A stretch of DNA of 64,000 bases, taken from assembly GCF_900636325.1 (NCBI RefSeq), contig NZ_LR134263.1, positions 1,364,001 to 1,428,000 of the forward strand, in the 5' to 3' direction. The DNA is from Staphylococcus delphini. GTDB lineage: Bacteria; Bacillota; Bacilli; Staphylococcales; Staphylococcaceae. Below are positions 8,562 to 20,001 of this stretch, in pieces. Each line of letters begins with the position of its first letter. Position 1 is the first letter of the stretch. The translations under genes were made by a program, and so were the position numbers. The notes beneath the pieces were generated by a model. That model was not told the DNA's origin, made no database searches, and saw nothing but the letters and a program-made list of their open reading frames with translations.

Positions 8562-9587
8562 TTGAATATAGAAGAATTTGATTACGAATTACCTGAATCA
8601 CTCATTGCTCAAACCCCACTTAAACAGCGAGATCAAAGTCGTTTATTATATTTGAATCGTGACACTGGGGAGACTGAGGATTTACATTTCAAGGATATCA
8701 CCCGCTTTTTCCAACCTGGAGATACGGTAGTGCTGAATGATACACGCGTGATGCCGGCACGTTTGTTTGGAATAAAAGAAGAGACGAACGCCAAAGTAGA
8801 AATGTTAATGCTGACACAAATTGAAGGTGATGATTGGGAAGTGCTTTTAAAACCGGCGAAACGTATTAAGCTCGGACAAACGTTGAGTTTTGGTGAAGGT
8901 ACGATTAAAGCGACTTGTATTAAAGAGTTGGATCAAGGCGGACGTATCATGCGTTTAAGTTATGAAGGGATTTTGCAAGAAAGACTAGATGAACTCGGTG
9001 AAATGCCATTGCCGCCTTATATTAAAGAACGTTTAGATGAAAAAGAACGTTATCAAACGGTTTACGCTAAAGCATCAGGGTCAGCAGCCGCACCGACAGC
9101 TGGACTACATTTTACAGATGCTTTATTAGACGACATCCGACGTCAAGGTGTTCAAATTGCATTTGTTACGTTACATGTTGGTTTAGGCACGTTTCGACCT
9201 GTCAGTGTAGACAATATCGATGACCACGAAATGCATAGTGAATATTACCAAATGTCACAAGAAACAGCGGATATTTTAAATCAAACGAAAGCAGCCGGAC
9301 ATCGAATTATTTCTGTAGGTACAACGTCCACACGTACACTTGAAACGATTCGTAGACAGTTTGATTCATTCCAAGCGACGAGTGGTTGGACTAATATTTT
9401 TATTTATCCTGGATTTGAATTTAAGGCCATTGACGGTTTAATTACAAACTTCCATTTGCCGAAATCAACACTGGTGATGCTCGTGTCAGCATTTAGTTCA
9501 CGTCAATTTGTGTTATCAGCTTATCACCATGCAGTTGCTGAAAAGTATCGATTTTTTAGTTTCGGTGACGCGATGATTATTATTTAG
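8562..9587 (+). CDS. queA: S-adenosylmethionine:tRNA ribosyltransferase-isomerase QueA
   Basis: QueA, 341 residues, transfers the ribosyl part of S-adenosylmethionine to preQ1 in tRNA to make epoxyqueuosine at wobble position 34. Family signatures [29 protein letters not shown] and [10 protein letters not shown] are seen. It uses a TTG start preceded by GAAGGAG. tgt, which acts one step earlier, lies 14 bases downstream. Confidence 0.96.
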   Translation: MNIEEFDYELPESLIAQTPLKQRDQSRLLYLNRDTGETEDLHFKDITRFFQPGDTVVLNDTRVMPARLFGIKEETNAKVEMLMLTQIEGDDWEVLLKPAKRIKLGQTLSFGEGTIKATCIKELDQGGRIMRLSYEGILQERLDELGEMPLPPYIKERLDEKERYQTVYAKASGSAAAPTAGLHFTDALLDDIRRQGVQIAFVTLHVGLGTFRPVSVDNIDDHEMHSEYYQMSQETADILNQTKAAGHRIISVGTTSTRTLETIRRQFDSFQATSGWTNIFIYPGFEFKAIDGLITNFHLPKSTLVMLVSAFSSRQFVLSAYHHAVAEKYRFFSFGDAMIII

Positions 9588-9592
9588 TTTGA

Positions 9593-10744
<1,152 letters not shown>

Positions 10745-10760
10745 ATAGGAGTTATGATTT

Positions 10761-11024
10761 ATGTCTTCACTTATTAGTTTATTGCCATTAGTCTTACTGT
10801 TTGTAGTGATGTGGTTCTTTATGATTCGTCCACAACAAAAACGTGCGAAAGAGCATCGCCAAATGGTTGAACAATTACAAGCAGGTCAACGCGTGACTAC
10901 AATCGGCGGCATCAAAGGTACAGTTCGTGCAGTAGATGAAACATCAGCGGTTATTACTGTAAACGGTAAAGGTACAGAATTGACTTTTGAAAAGCAAGCC
11001 ATTAAGCAAGTTGACCCTTCATAA
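10761..11024 (+). CDS. yajC: Preprotein translocase subunit YajC
   Basis: YajC, 87 residues: one N-terminal membrane helix (about 4-22) ending in MIRPQQKRAKE, then a small cytoplasmic domain. It is the auxiliary partner of SecDF in the Sec translocon, and secDF follows after a terminator. AGGAG lies upstream of the ATG. Confidence 0.95.
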   Translation: MSSLISLLPLVLLFVVMWFFMIRPQQKRAKEHRQMVEQLQAGQRVTTIGGIKGTVRAVDETSAVITVNGKGTELTFEKQAIKQVDPS

Positions 11025-11058
11025 TCATTGATTGTATCCGTAAGTTTGCATACAATAA

Positions 11059-11088
11059 AGGACATGGCTTATCACCATGTCTTTTTTA
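11059..11088 (+). terminator. Terminator after yajC
   Basis: AAGGACATGG / CCATGTCTT stem with 7-base loop followed by TTTTTT. It separates yajC from secDF. Confidence 0.85.
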
Positions 11089-11107
11089 TTGGTTGCTCAA
11101 AAATGAC

Positions 11108-11137
11108 TTGCACTAAACGGAATAATTCAAGTATGCT
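11108..11137 (+). promoter_or_regulatory. Possible secDF promoter
   Basis: TTGCAC (11108-11113), 18-base spacer, TATGCT (11132-11137), placed after the yajC terminator and before the secDF start. The -10 is a weak match, so this is tentative. Confidence 0.45.
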
Positions 11138-11166
11138 TGTGACATAAGATTAAATGAGGTGTTCAT

Positions 11167-13446
11167 GTGAAAAAAGTAAGTAGACTGATTACCTTTATAT
11201 TACTTGTAGTACTCTTGTTTGCGGGCATGGGTGCGACATATAAAAGTGTAATCAAAAATGTTAACTTAGGACTTGACCTTCAAGGTGGATTTGAAGTGTT
11301 GTACCAAGTTAATCCACTTGAAGATGGTGACAAAATTGATAATACCGCAGTACAATCGACAGCTAAAACGTTAGAACGTCGTGTCAATGTTCTCGGGGTA
11401 TCAGAACCTAAAATTCAAGTTGAAGATCAAAACCGTATCCGCGTTCAGTTAGCAGGGGTACAAGACCAAAACCAAGCACGTAAAATTTTGTCTTCACAAG
11501 CGAACTTAACGATTCGTGATGCAGATGACAAAGTTTTATTAACAGGTAAAGATCTTGTGCAAGGTTCAGCTAAGCAAGAGTTTAAACAAAATACGAATCA
11601 ACCCGCTGTGACTTTCAAATTAAAAGACAGTGATAAATTTAAAAAAGTAACAGAAAAAATTTCTAAAAAGCAAGAAAATGTGATGGTCGTTTGGTTAGAT
11701 TTTGAAAAAGGCGACAGTTACGAAAAAGAAAAAACGAAAGAAGATCCTAAATTTATTTCTGCCGCTTCTGTAAACCAACCGATCAATTCGACGAACGTTG
11801 AAATTTCTGGTGGCTTCCAAGGTGAAAAAGGTATTTCTGAAGCGAAACAAATTGCTGACTTATTAAATTCAGGTTCACTTCCTGTAGAATTAAAAGAAAT
11901 TTACTCAACATCAGTGGGTGCGCAATTTGGACAAGATGCTTTAGATAAAACAATTAATGCGTCTATGATTGGTATCGGCATTATTTTCTTATTTATGCTG
12001 TTATTCTATCGTTTACCAGGTATTGTAGCTGTAATTACATTAACGACGTATATCTACTTAACTATGGTTGCATTTAACTTTATTTCTGGTGTGCTCACAT
12101 TACCAGGTTTAGCCGCACTCGTTCTTGGTGTCGGTATGGCCGTCGATGCAAATATCATTATGTACGAACGGATTAAAGACGAAATTCGTATCGGTCGCAC
12201 ATTAAAGCAAGCGTATAAGAAAGCGAATAAGAGTTCATTTATTACCATTCTCGATGCTAACTTAACGACTGTGTTAGCGGCAGCTGTACTTTTCTTCTTT
12301 GGTGAAAGTTCAGTCAAAGGGTTCGCTACGATGTTATTACTTGCGATTCTGATGAGTTTCGTAACAGCTGTATTTTTAACACGTATTTTATTATCACTCG
12401 TGGTACATTCTAATGTCTTAAAGAAAAAATTATGGTGGTTTGGTGTTAAAAAATCACAAATTCATGATATTAACAAAGGTTATGATGTACATGAATTAAG
12501 CACGCCGTATGATAAAGTAGATTTCATGAAATGGGCAAAACCGTTATTTGCATTGAGTGGTGTCGTGATTTTAGCAGGTGTCATCATTCTTGCGATTTTG
12601 AAGTTGAATTTAGGCATTGATTTTACATCAGGTACACGTGTTGACTTACAAAGTAACCAAAAATTGACACAAGCACAAGTTGAAAAAACGATGGAATCGA
12701 TTGATCTCAAACCAAATCAACTGTCTATCGGTGGTAGTAACAATGAAAATGCTTCGATGCAATTTAAACGTGACTTGAATAAAGATGAAGTCGCAAAAGT
12801 AACAGATACATTGAAATCGCAATATGGTAAAGAACCGTCAGTCAATACGGTTTCACCAATCATTGGACAAGAATTAGCGAAAAATGCAATGTTAGCCGTA
12901 CTTATTGCTTCAATCGGCATGATCATTTACATTTCATTACGTTTTGAATGGCGCATGGGTATTGCCTCTATCATATCCTTGTTACATGATGCATTTATGA
13001 TTATTGCGGTCTTTAGTTTGTTCAGACTAGAGGTTGACATTACGTTTATTGCAGCGGTACTAACGATTATCGGTTATTCAATCAATGATACGATCGTAAC
13101 GTTTGACCGTGTACGTGAGATGTTATCGAAAATAAAAGTCATTACGAAAGAGGAACAAATTGACTACATTGTTAATAGTTCTATTCGCCAAACATTGACG
13201 CGTTCTATTAATACGGTGTTGACAGTAGTCATCGTGGTTATCGCCCTACTTGTGTTAGGTGCGTCAAGTATTTTCAACTTCTCGCTCGCGCTGTTAATCG
13301 GACTATTGTCTGGTGTATATTCGTCAATCATTATTGCCGTACCACTATGGGGCATGTTGAAGAAACGCGAATTACGTAAATCACCTCATCATAAACTTGT
13401 CGTGTATAAACGTAAACGTACGAATGAAGAAAAAGTATTAGTATAG
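11167..13446 (+). CDS. secDF: Fused protein translocase SecDF
   Basis: SecDF fusion, 759 residues, an RND-type membrane protein that uses the proton-motive force to help Sec-dependent export. The SecD half (about 1-430) has an N-terminal helix, a large extracytoplasmic loop with LGLDLQGG, and helices with the VDANI motif. The SecF half (about 450-759) repeats the plan with LGIDFTSG and SINDTIVTFDR. The fusion is normal for staphylococci. Start is GTG, since the nearby ATG is followed at once by a stop; GAGGTG lies upstream. Confidence 0.96.
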   Translation: MKKVSRLITFILLVVLLFAGMGATYKSVIKNVNLGLDLQGGFEVLYQVNPLEDGDKIDNTAVQSTAKTLERRVNVLGVSEPKIQVEDQNRIRVQLAGVQDQNQARKILSSQANLTIRDADDKVLLTGKDLVQGSAKQEFKQNTNQPAVTFKLKDSDKFKKVTEKISKKQENVMVVWLDFEKGDSYEKEKTKEDPKFISAASVNQPINSTNVEISGGFQGEKGISEAKQIADLLNSGSLPVELKEIYSTSVGAQFGQDALDKTINASMIGIGIIFLFMLLFYRLPGIVAVITLTTYIYLTMVAFNFISGVLTLPGLAALVLGVGMAVDANIIMYERIKDEIRIGRTLKQAYKKANKSSFITILDANLTTVLAAAVLFFFGESSVKGFATMLLLAILMSFVTAVFLTRILLSLVVHSNVLKKKLWWFGVKKSQIHDINKGYDVHELSTPYDKVDFMKWAKPLFALSGVVILAGVIILAILKLNLGIDFTSGTRVDLQSNQKLTQAQVEKTMESIDLKPNQLSIGGSNNENASMQFKRDLNKDEVAKVTDTLKSQYGKEPSVNTVSPIIGQELAKNAMLAVLIASIGMIIYISLRFEWRMGIASIISLLHDAFMIIAVFSLFRLEVDITFIAAVLTIIGYSINDTIVTFDRVREMLSKIKVITKEEQIDYIVNSSIRQTLTRSINTVLTVVIVVIALLVLGASSIFNFSLALLIGLLSGVYSSIIIAVPLWGMLKKRELRKSPHHKLVVYKRKRTNEEKVLV

Positions 13447-13464
13447 ATTTCACACATTATACAA

Positions 13465-13509
13465 AGAGGGGTTAAGACGGATCAGATGTCTTAGCCTCTC
13501 GTTCTTTTT
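13465..13509 (+). terminator. Terminator after secDF
   Basis: Stem AGAGGGGTTAAGAC / GTCTTAGCCTCT with T-rich tail (GTTCTTTTTA). Confidence 0.85.
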
Positions 13510-13562
13510 ATTTTGATGGATTTTCGATATAATACTTTGTGGAGAAAGTGGCGGTGAATGAT

Positions 13563-15848
13563 ATGATAAAATCTAAATTTCAATGGCAAACCGATACAAA
13601 TCGTCAATCGATGGACGACGCATTGGTTGATCAATATAAATTAACCCCTTTGATGCGCTATATTTTAGAAAGTAAAGGCTATACTGACGCAACACAACTT
13701 GCACAAATATTAGCTGCATCTAAAGACAATATGCATGATCCAAGTTTGATAAGCGATATGGATAAAGCTGTCGAACGTATACATACAGCAATTCAAAATC
13801 AAGAAAAAATATTAGTGTACGGTGATTATGACGCAGATGGCGTGACGTCTACAACGATTATGGTCAAGACACTCCAACAATTAGGAGCAATTGTCGGTTG
13901 GTATATTCCTAACCGTTTCACTGAAGGCTACGGTCCGAGTGAGCCCGCGTTCAAAAATGCGTATGATGAAGGGGTTTCTCTCATCATTACGGTAGATAAT
14001 GGTATTCAAGGTCATGCAGAAATCGAAATGGTTCAAAATTTAGGTGTGGATGTCATAGTGACTGACCACCATGAAATAGGTGATACATTACCAGCAGCGT
14101 ATGCGATTGTTCACCCGATGCATCCGGATTATGATTATCCATTTTATAGTTTGTGTGGCGCAGGTGTAGCGCTGAAATTAGCTCAAAGTTTGCTCGGTGA
14201 TGTTCCGAATGTATTTTGGGTTTATGCAATGATAGGTACCATTGCGGATCTTGTTTCGTTAACAGATGAAAATCGCTTTATCGTTCAACATGGTTTGAAT
14301 TTATTGAATGAAAGTCCACCCGTTTCAATTGCAGCTCTCCTCAATCAAGCACAATTTAATGATACAGTGACGGAAGAGACAATCGGCTTTATCGTTGGAC
14401 CGAGGTTAAACGCGGTAGGACGGTTAGACGATGCGACACTTGCGGCAGAATTACTCATGACAGACGATGAAGATGAAGCACTCTTTTTAGCTGAACAAGT
14501 CGAACATTTCAATGTTGAACGGAAAGAGATTGTACAAACGATTGTTGATGAAGCTATGGTCATGGCTGAAGATGCAGTCCAAGCAGGCGAACACTTTTTA
14601 GTTCTCGCCAAAGAAGATTGGCATGAAGGGGTCCTAGGTATCGTTGCCTCAAGAATTGTCGAAACTTTCCATTTGCCAACAATGGTATTAAACATTGACC
14701 ACGAACAACAACATGCAAAAGGGTCTTCTCGAAGTATTACGCAAGTGTCAATGTTTGAAGCATTATCGTCACAACAAACTTTAATTTCTAAATTTGGTGG
14801 GCACCATATGGCGGCAGGTTTAACTTTACCTATCGACCAAGTCTCCGCATTACGTGAAGGATTAAACGATTGGATGCGCACGCACATTGATACGACCGCC
14901 TTACAACCGATTCAAAAAGTGGACGTCACTGTAGATGTCGGACACATTACGGTGGAACAAATTCAATCGATTGAGCGTTTACGACCGTTTGGGACAGATT
15001 TTAAACGACCAATCATTCAAGTTAATGGTCTGACGGTGTTACAAAGTAAAGGTATTGGGCAACAACAAGCCCACTTAAAGATGACCTTTGTCGAACAAAA
15101 TTTACAAGCGCTATTTTGGAATCAAGGTGCGTTATCAAGTGAGTTAATGCCGAACCAACATGTCGATGTCACAGGTGAACTTCAGATTAATGAGTGGAAC
15201 GGTAATCGTACGGCACAAATGGTTTTGACAGATATGAAAAGTAATGAACGTCAAATTTTAGATTATCGTAGTAAAAATAAACGTTTGCCAGTATTTGAGG
15301 ATGATCAACATGTTTGTTATTTAATCCATCCGAATCAAGACAAAACATCAGCGCACGAATATTACTACGGTGAAAACATTCCACAGCAGTATGACAAATG
15401 TGTGATGCGTGACTTACCTTTAACGATGGAGGATATTAAGTTATCTTGTCATTATTTAAATACATCTCAAGTATATTTAGTGTTTCAACATGACCGTTCG
15501 ATTTATTTTGAAGGGTTACCACAGCCTGCAGATTTTAAAAATTGTTATAAAGCATTGTACCAAAAAGGACAAACCGATTTACAAAAAGACGGGGTGGCTC
15601 TAAGTCAATTTATTAACGTTAAGCCGATGATGCTCAAATTTATTTTAAAAGTTTTCCTTGATCTTGGAATCATTTCTCAAAATAATGGTATAATCGAGAT
15701 TGTGCATTCGACATATAAACAACCTATCACCTCTAGCCGTGTTTATCAAGCGCGTGTACAGCGGATTGAGGTAGAAAAGCAGTTACTTTATGAAGAATTT
15801 GGCGCCATTAAGTCTTGGATAGAAAATGAATTGGCACGGAATGAATGA
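13563..15848 (+). CDS. recJ: Single-stranded-DNA exonuclease RecJ
   Basis: RecJ, 761 residues from the chosen start, a 5'-3' exonuclease in RecF recombination and mismatch repair. DHH-superfamily motifs are in order: DYDADG, TVDNGI, TDHHE, then the DHHA1 domain with GGHHMAAG, an OB-fold, and the extra C-terminal domain seen in Firmicutes RecJ. GTG codons extend the frame to 13539, but GGCGGTGA sits just before the ATG at 13563. apt starts 11 bases after its stop. Confidence 0.95.
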   Translation: MIKSKFQWQTDTNRQSMDDALVDQYKLTPLMRYILESKGYTDATQLAQILAASKDNMHDPSLISDMDKAVERIHTAIQNQEKILVYGDYDADGVTSTTIMVKTLQQLGAIVGWYIPNRFTEGYGPSEPAFKNAYDEGVSLIITVDNGIQGHAEIEMVQNLGVDVIVTDHHEIGDTLPAAYAIVHPMHPDYDYPFYSLCGAGVALKLAQSLLGDVPNVFWVYAMIGTIADLVSLTDENRFIVQHGLNLLNESPPVSIAALLNQAQFNDTVTEETIGFIVGPRLNAVGRLDDATLAAELLMTDDEDEALFLAEQVEHFNVERKEIVQTIVDEAMVMAEDAVQAGEHFLVLAKEDWHEGVLGIVASRIVETFHLPTMVLNIDHEQQHAKGSSRSITQVSMFEALSSQQTLISKFGGHHMAAGLTLPIDQVSALREGLNDWMRTHIDTTALQPIQKVDVTVDVGHITVEQIQSIERLRPFGTDFKRPIIQVNGLTVLQSKGIGQQQAHLKMTFVEQNLQALFWNQGALSSELMPNQHVDVTGELQINEWNGNRTAQMVLTDMKSNERQILDYRSKNKRLPVFEDDQHVCYLIHPNQDKTSAHEYYYGENIPQQYDKCVMRDLPLTMEDIKLSCHYLNTSQVYLVFQHDRSIYFEGLPQPADFKNCYKALYQKGQTDLQKDGVALSQFINVKPMMLKFILKVFLDLGIISQNNGIIEIVHSTYKQPITSSRVYQARVQRIEVEKQLLYEEFGAIKSWIENELARNE

Positions 15849-15859
15849 GGAGGATTTTA

Positions 15860-16378
15860 ATGGACTTAAAACAATATGTATCAGAAGTAAAAGATTGGCC
15901 AAAAGCAGGGGTTAATTTTAAAGATATTACAACCATTATGGATAACGGTGAAGCTTACGGTTATGCCACAGATCAAATCGTTAAGTTTGCGAAAGAAAAA
16001 AATGTGGATATCGTTGTTGGACCGGAAGCCCGTGGATTTATTATCGGGTGCCCAGTAGCCTATGCGATGGGCATTGGATTCGCACCTGTACGTAAAGAAG
16101 GGAAATTACCACGTGAAGTCATCCGTTACGAATATGACTTAGAGTACGGTAGCAATGTATTAACGATGCATGCAGATGCGATTAAACCGGGTCAACGTGT
16201 CTTAATTACAGATGATTTATTAGCGACAGGTGGCACTATTGAAGCGGCGATCAATCTCGTTGAAAAACAAGGCGGTATTGTTGCGGGTATTGCATTTATT
16301 ATTGAGCTTGCGTATTTAAATGGTATGGAAAAAATTAAAGATTATGATGTCATGTGCTTAATTAAGTATGACGAATAA
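15860..16378 (+). CDS. apt: Adenine phosphoribosyltransferase
   Basis: Apt, 172 residues, converts adenine and PRPP to AMP. The PRPP-binding loop [13 protein letters not shown] and the family motif GPEARGF are intact. An in-frame ATG at 15845 lies before the AGGAGG (15848-15853), so the ATG at 15860 is the start. In S. aureus apt is directly followed by relA; here a restriction-modification locus intervenes. Confidence 0.96.
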   Translation: MDLKQYVSEVKDWPKAGVNFKDITTIMDNGEAYGYATDQIVKFAKEKNVDIVVGPEARGFIIGCPVAYAMGIGFAPVRKEGKLPREVIRYEYDLEYGSNVLTMHADAIKPGQRVLITDDLLATGGTIEAAINLVEKQGGIVAGIAFIIELAYLNGMEKIKDYDVMCLIKYDE

Positions 16379-16392
16379 TTGTTAATGAGATG

Positions 16393-16431
16393 AAACAACT
16401 TCATGCAGAGATGTGTGGAGTTGTTTTAGTT
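16393..16431 (+). terminator. Probable terminator after apt
   Basis: Stem AAACAACTTCA / TGGAGTTGTTT with one G-T pair and a 10-base loop, running into TTTTAGTTT. The stem is good but the T-tract is short. The remaining sequence to hsdM (about 16432-16755) shows no credible gene; it has a TATAAT at 16718-16723 with no clear -35. Confidence 0.6.
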
Positions 16432-16755
16432 TGAAATGAAACGGGGTTATCTTTAGCACTTCATGAAAATAGGAAAAAAGGCCAGAAGTTGGATGTGATA
16501 TGAGCCCTTTTCAATGAAGTATTTGATTCAAATGATTATTGATATACGATGGTGTGAATAGTAGAGGAGGAGTAATGTAGTCTCGTTGTCATTTTGCCAT
16601 CCCTTTAATCCATAATTATCGATGTGAGGATGATGAATGATGAGCGTTTTGAGCATGTTTCAGGAGAGTTAATATTGAAAAGACGTAAATGCCACCCTAT
16701 CTCATTTGATCATATATTATAATAAGGGGTAAGAGCGTAAAATGGAGGAAAGACA

Positions 16756-18312
16756 ATGTCAATTACTGAAAAACAGCGTCAACAACAAGCTGAATTACAT
16801 AAACGATTATGGGCAATTGCGAATGACTTAAGAGGGAATATGGATGCGAGCGAGTTCCGTAATTATATTTTAGGACTCATTTTTTATCGCTTCTTATCCG
16901 AAAAAGCAGAGGCGGAAGTAGCGGATGCATTATCAGGAGAAAATGTGACCTACGCAGAAGCTTGGGAAGATCCCGAGTATCGTGAAGATTTGAAAGCAGA
17001 ATTGTTAGACACAGTCGGTTACTATATCGAGCCACAAGATTTATTTAGCACAATGGTGAAAGAAATTGAGAACCAACGCTTCGATATCGAACATTTAGCT
17101 CAAGCGATTCGTAAAGTCGAAACGTCGACACTGGGCCAAGAAAGTGAAGAAGACTTTATCGGCTTGTTCAGTGATATGGATTTAAGCTCTACACGTTTGG
17201 GCAATACGGTGAAAGATCGGACGGCGTTATTAAGTAAAGTGATGGTGAACTTGGCGGACTTACCGTTTGTGCATAGCGATATGGAAATTGACATGTTAGG
17301 GGATGCGTACGAATTTTTAATCGGTCGTTTCGCAGCCAATGCAGGTAAAAAAGCGGGCGAATTCTATACGCCACAACAAGTGTCGAAAATTTTAGCGCAA
17401 ATCGTCACTTTAGGGAAAGACAAACTCCGCAATGTGTACGACCCGACATGTGGATCAGGTTCACTATTGTTACGTGTCGGTAAAGAAACGAAAGTGTATC
17501 GTTACTATGGGCAAGAGCGCAACAATACGACATACAACTTAGCACGCATGAACATGTTGTTACATAATGTACGTTACGAAAATTTCGACATTCAAAATGA
17601 CGATACGTTGGAAAATCCTGCCTTTTTAGGTGAGAAATTTGACGCCGTGGTAGCCAATCCACCCTACAGCGCGAAATGGTCCGCAGACAGCAAATTCAAC
17701 GATGACGATCGCTTCAGTGGATATGGTAAACTTGCGCCGAAATCAAAAGCCGACTTCGCATTTATCCAACATATGGTGCACTATTTAGATGACGAAGGGA
17801 CGATGGCTGTCGTGTTACCTCATGGCGTCCTATTCCGGGGTGCCGCAGAAGGGGTTATCCGCAAATATTTGATTGAAGAGAAAAATACTTTAGATGCGGT
17901 CATCGGCTTACCGGCGAACATTTTTTACGGCACAAGTATCCCAACATGTATTCTTGTCTTTAAAAAATGCCGTAAAGCCGACCAAAACGTGTTATTTATC
18001 GATGCCTCGAACGCATTCGAAAAAGGCAAAAACCAAAACCATTTAAATGACGAACACGTTGAAAAAATCATGAACACATACAAAAACAGAGCAACCATTG
18101 ATAAATATAGCTACGCCGCAACATTACAAGAAATTGAGGACAACGACTACAACCTCAATATCCCACGCTACGTCGACACCTTTGAGGAAGAAGCACCGAT
18201 TGACCTTGACCAAATCCAACAAGACCTTGCCAACATCGACAACGACATCGCCCAAGTTGAAGAAGAAATCAACAGTTATTTGAAAGAACTGGGAGTGGTA
18301 CAGAATGACTGA
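16756..18312 (+). CDS. hsdM: Type I restriction-modification system methyltransferase subunit HsdM
   Basis: HsdM, 518 residues, the adenine N6-methyltransferase subunit of a type I system. It has the helical N-terminal HsdM domain (about 1-150), the SAM-binding motif PTCGSGSLL (about 229-237) and catalytic motif NPPYS (about 299-303). AATGGAGGAAAG precedes the ATG. The stop overlaps hsdS by 8 bases, so the two are coupled. No hsdR is present; in staphylococci it is commonly encoded elsewhere. With HsdS it gives sequence-specific methylation, and restriction only if a distant HsdR exists. Confidence 0.95.
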   Translation: MSITEKQRQQQAELHKRLWAIANDLRGNMDASEFRNYILGLIFYRFLSEKAEAEVADALSGENVTYAEAWEDPEYREDLKAELLDTVGYYIEPQDLFSTMVKEIENQRFDIEHLAQAIRKVETSTLGQESEEDFIGLFSDMDLSSTRLGNTVKDRTALLSKVMVNLADLPFVHSDMEIDMLGDAYEFLIGRFAANAGKKAGEFYTPQQVSKILAQIVTLGKDKLRNVYDPTCGSGSLLLRVGKETKVYRYYGQERNNTTYNLARMNMLLHNVRYENFDIQNDDTLENPAFLGEKFDAVVANPPYSAKWSADSKFNDDDRFSGYGKLAPKSKADFAFIQHMVHYLDDEGTMAVVLPHGVLFRGAAEGVIRKYLIEEKNTLDAVIGLPANIFYGTSIPTCILVFKKCRKADQNVLFIDASNAFEKGKNQNHLNDEHVEKIMNTYKNRATIDKYSYAATLQEIEDNDYNLNIPRYVDTFEEEAPIDLDQIQQDLANIDNDIAQVEEEINSYLKELGVVQND

Positions 18313-19555
18313 TTTAAAGAGAAATGTCCCAGAGTTACGATTTCCTGAGTTTGAAGATGAGTGGAGAATTATAACTTTAGGTGAAGCTACAACAAAGATA
18401 GGTAGTGGAAAAACGCCATTGGGTGGTAGTTCAGTGTATCTAAATAATGGAATCCCATTTCTTAGAAGTCAAAACGTGCAGTATGGAATATTGGATTTAA
18501 GCGAATTGGTTTATATTGATGAAAATACAGATGAAAATATGAAAAATAGTAGAACTTATTATGGAGATATTTTATTGAATATTACAGGCGCTTCCATTGG
18601 TAGAAGTACAGTGAACACAATAAAAGAAGGTTATGCTAATTTAAATCAACATGTGTGTATAATAAGGTTAAAAGAACATTACAACTATAATTTTATAGGC
18701 CAGTTTATAATATCACCAAAGGGACAAAAAAGGATATTTATGGCACAAAGTGGTGGTAGCAGAGAAGGACTGAACTTTAATGAAATCAGTAAAATAAAGT
18801 TTAACTTACCAGATGAGGTAGAAGAACAACAAAAGATTGGCGATTTCTTCAGTAAACTTGATCGACAAATTGAGTTAGAGGAAGAAAAATTAGCTTTGTT
18901 AGTAGAACAGAAAAAAGGCTATATGCAAAAGATTTTCTCACAGAAACTTCGGTTTAAAGATGAAAATGGAGAAGAATATCCAGCGTGGGAAGAGAAGGAA
19001 CTAGGGGATATAAGCAATAAAGGGGTGTACGGTATTGGAGCGACAGCAACCGAATTTGATGGGGAAAATGTATATGTGAGAATAACTGATATTAATGAAG
19101 TAAGTAGGAAACTTAATCAAGATCAATTTACTTCTCCAGACCGAATTGATAAAAAATACTTACTTAAGGAAAATGATATTTTATTTGCAAGAACAGGTGC
19201 CAGTACAGGAAAGTCATATATCCATAGAGATTTTGATTTAGATAAAAAGTATTATTTCGCAGGCTTCCTCATAAAATTTGAAATCAAGGAAGGAAATATG
19301 GCCGATTTCATATACCATAACACGTTAACAAAACAATTCGAAAACTGGGTATCAGTCATGTCGGTTAGATCAGGGCAGCCAGGAATTAACAGTGAAGAAT
19401 ACGCGAAATTTAAATTTTCTTTACCAATAATACTTGAACAACAAAAAATAGGTAATTTCTTCAGTAAGCTGGATCGACAAATCGAAATCCAATCTCAAAA
19501 AATCGACCTTTTAAAACAACGTAAACAAGGCTTCTTACAAAAGATGTTCGTGTAA
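18305..19555 (+). CDS. hsdS: Type I restriction-modification specificity subunit HsdS
   Basis: HsdS, 416 residues, chooses the DNA target of the HsdM2S complex. The canonical two-part plan is visible: target-recognition domain 1 (about 10-170), helical spacer (about 175-215, EQQKIGDFFSKLDRQIE), target-recognition domain 2 (about 225-370) and a second helical spacer (about 378-416, EQQKIGNFFSKLDRQIE). Each recognition half begins with PxWE/EDEW-type residues. The recognition domains look more AT-rich than flanking core genes, as usual for exchanged specificity domains. No frameshift is seen. Confidence 0.94.
   Translation: MTDLKRNVPELRFPEFEDEWRIITLGEATTKIGSGKTPLGGSSVYLNNGIPFLRSQNVQYGILDLSELVYIDENTDENMKNSRTYYGDILLNITGASIGRSTVNTIKEGYANLNQHVCIIRLKEHYNYNFIGQFIISPKGQKRIFMAQSGGSREGLNFNEISKIKFNLPDEVEEQQKIGDFFSKLDRQIELEEEKLALLVEQKKGYMQKIFSQKLRFKDENGEEYPAWEEKELGDISNKGVYGIGATATEFDGENVYVRITDINEVSRKLNQDQFTSPDRIDKKYLLKENDILFARTGASTGKSYIHRDFDLDKKYYFAGFLIKFEIKEGNMADFIYHNTLTKQFENWVSVMSVRSGQPGINSEEYAKFKFSLPIILEQQKIGNFFSKLDRQIEIQSQKIDLLKQRKQGFLQKMFV
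18824..18874 (+). repeat. hsdS internal direct repeat, copy 1
   Basis: Codes for the first helical spacer (EQQKIGDFFSKLDRQIE). It is closely similar at the DNA level to 19436-19486, 612 bases downstream in the same gene. Such repeats allow recognition-domain exchange by homologous recombination. Confidence 0.75.
19436..19486 (+). repeat. hsdS internal direct repeat, copy 2
   Basis: Second copy of the spacer-coding repeat (EQQKIGNFFSKLDRQIE); by hand it differs from copy 1 at only a handful of positions, mostly synonymous. Confidence 0.75.
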
Positions 19556-19729
19556 TTGACTGCGCTTGATTATAGTGATGTTTTAGTGGTTTGATGTGCC
19601 AGAGTTTATTGTGCCTACGATTTCTACAAAATTTGCTAAGAATAGACTAAGTATTTTGATGACGTTGATTTTGTCGTGTACATGAGGTGCTCACCTTTCC
19701 ATACTGCTATTCATGCATGATTGACGGAC

Positions 19730-19873
19730 GGACGAGACTCCCGAGGGAACAGCTGATCCGGAAAATCCACCAACGCTTCAACAAGTGTCACCGTAAAATC
19801 AAAGCGTTGGTTAGTTGAAGGATCAGCCCCTGGGAACGCGAGTCCAGGACGGCAATCGCATGCATGTGACATG
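19730..19873 (+). repeat. Hairpin-forming intergenic repeat, copy A
   Basis: A 144-base element in the hsdS-relA gap that is self-complementary at two levels. The outer arms GACTC...CTGATCC and GGATCAG...GAGTC pair, and an inner CCAACGCTT / AAGCGTTGG stem lies within. Its reverse complement matches 52357-52499 at roughly 85-90% by hand alignment. No transposase is present. It may be a non-autonomous mobile hairpin. The rest of the 19556-20033 gap shows no gene; a minus-strand frame across the repeat is an artefact of it. Confidence 0.75.
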
Positions 19874-19924
19874 TTCAAAAAGGAATACATGTTCAAAAAG
19901 GAATACATGTTCAAAAAGCAAAAA
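19871..19924 (+). repeat. 18-bp tandem repeat, three copies
   Basis: Three head-to-tail units starting ATGTTCAAAAAGGAATAC; the third is degenerate in its last bases. The array abuts hairpin repeat copy A. The period is a multiple of three, but no expressed frame is supported. Confidence 0.7.
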
Positions 19925-19972
19925 TGATTACATCCAAAGCGGAATTTCTCATCAATATGCTTCATGATTCGG

Positions 19973-20001
19973 TTCAATTATTTCAAATCATGTAGTATGA
20001 T
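19973..20001 (+). promoter_or_regulatory. Probable relA promoter
   Basis: TTCAAT (19973-19978), 17-base spacer, TATGAT (19996-20001), 33 bases before the relA ATG. It would let relA be transcribed independently of the inserted hsd locus. Confidence 0.6.

Noticed and set aside
14345-14887. 180-residue minus-strand frame inside recJ
   Set aside because: It is a Ser/Cys-rich antisense shadow of a well-supported gene, with no ribosome-binding site.
16563-16580. Strong ribosome-binding site followed by ATG-TAG upstream of hsdM
   Set aside because: A start codon directly followed by a stop gives no product. It may be chance or the remnant of a lost gene; no supporting frame follows.
19871-19924. 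Possible CRISPR array
   Set aside because: The units are head-to-tail without spacers, only 18 bases long, and no cas genes are near.
19711-19977. 88-residue minus-strand frame with repeated FLNMYS
   Set aside because: The repeated peptide is only the 18-bp tandem array read in reverse; no start signal.
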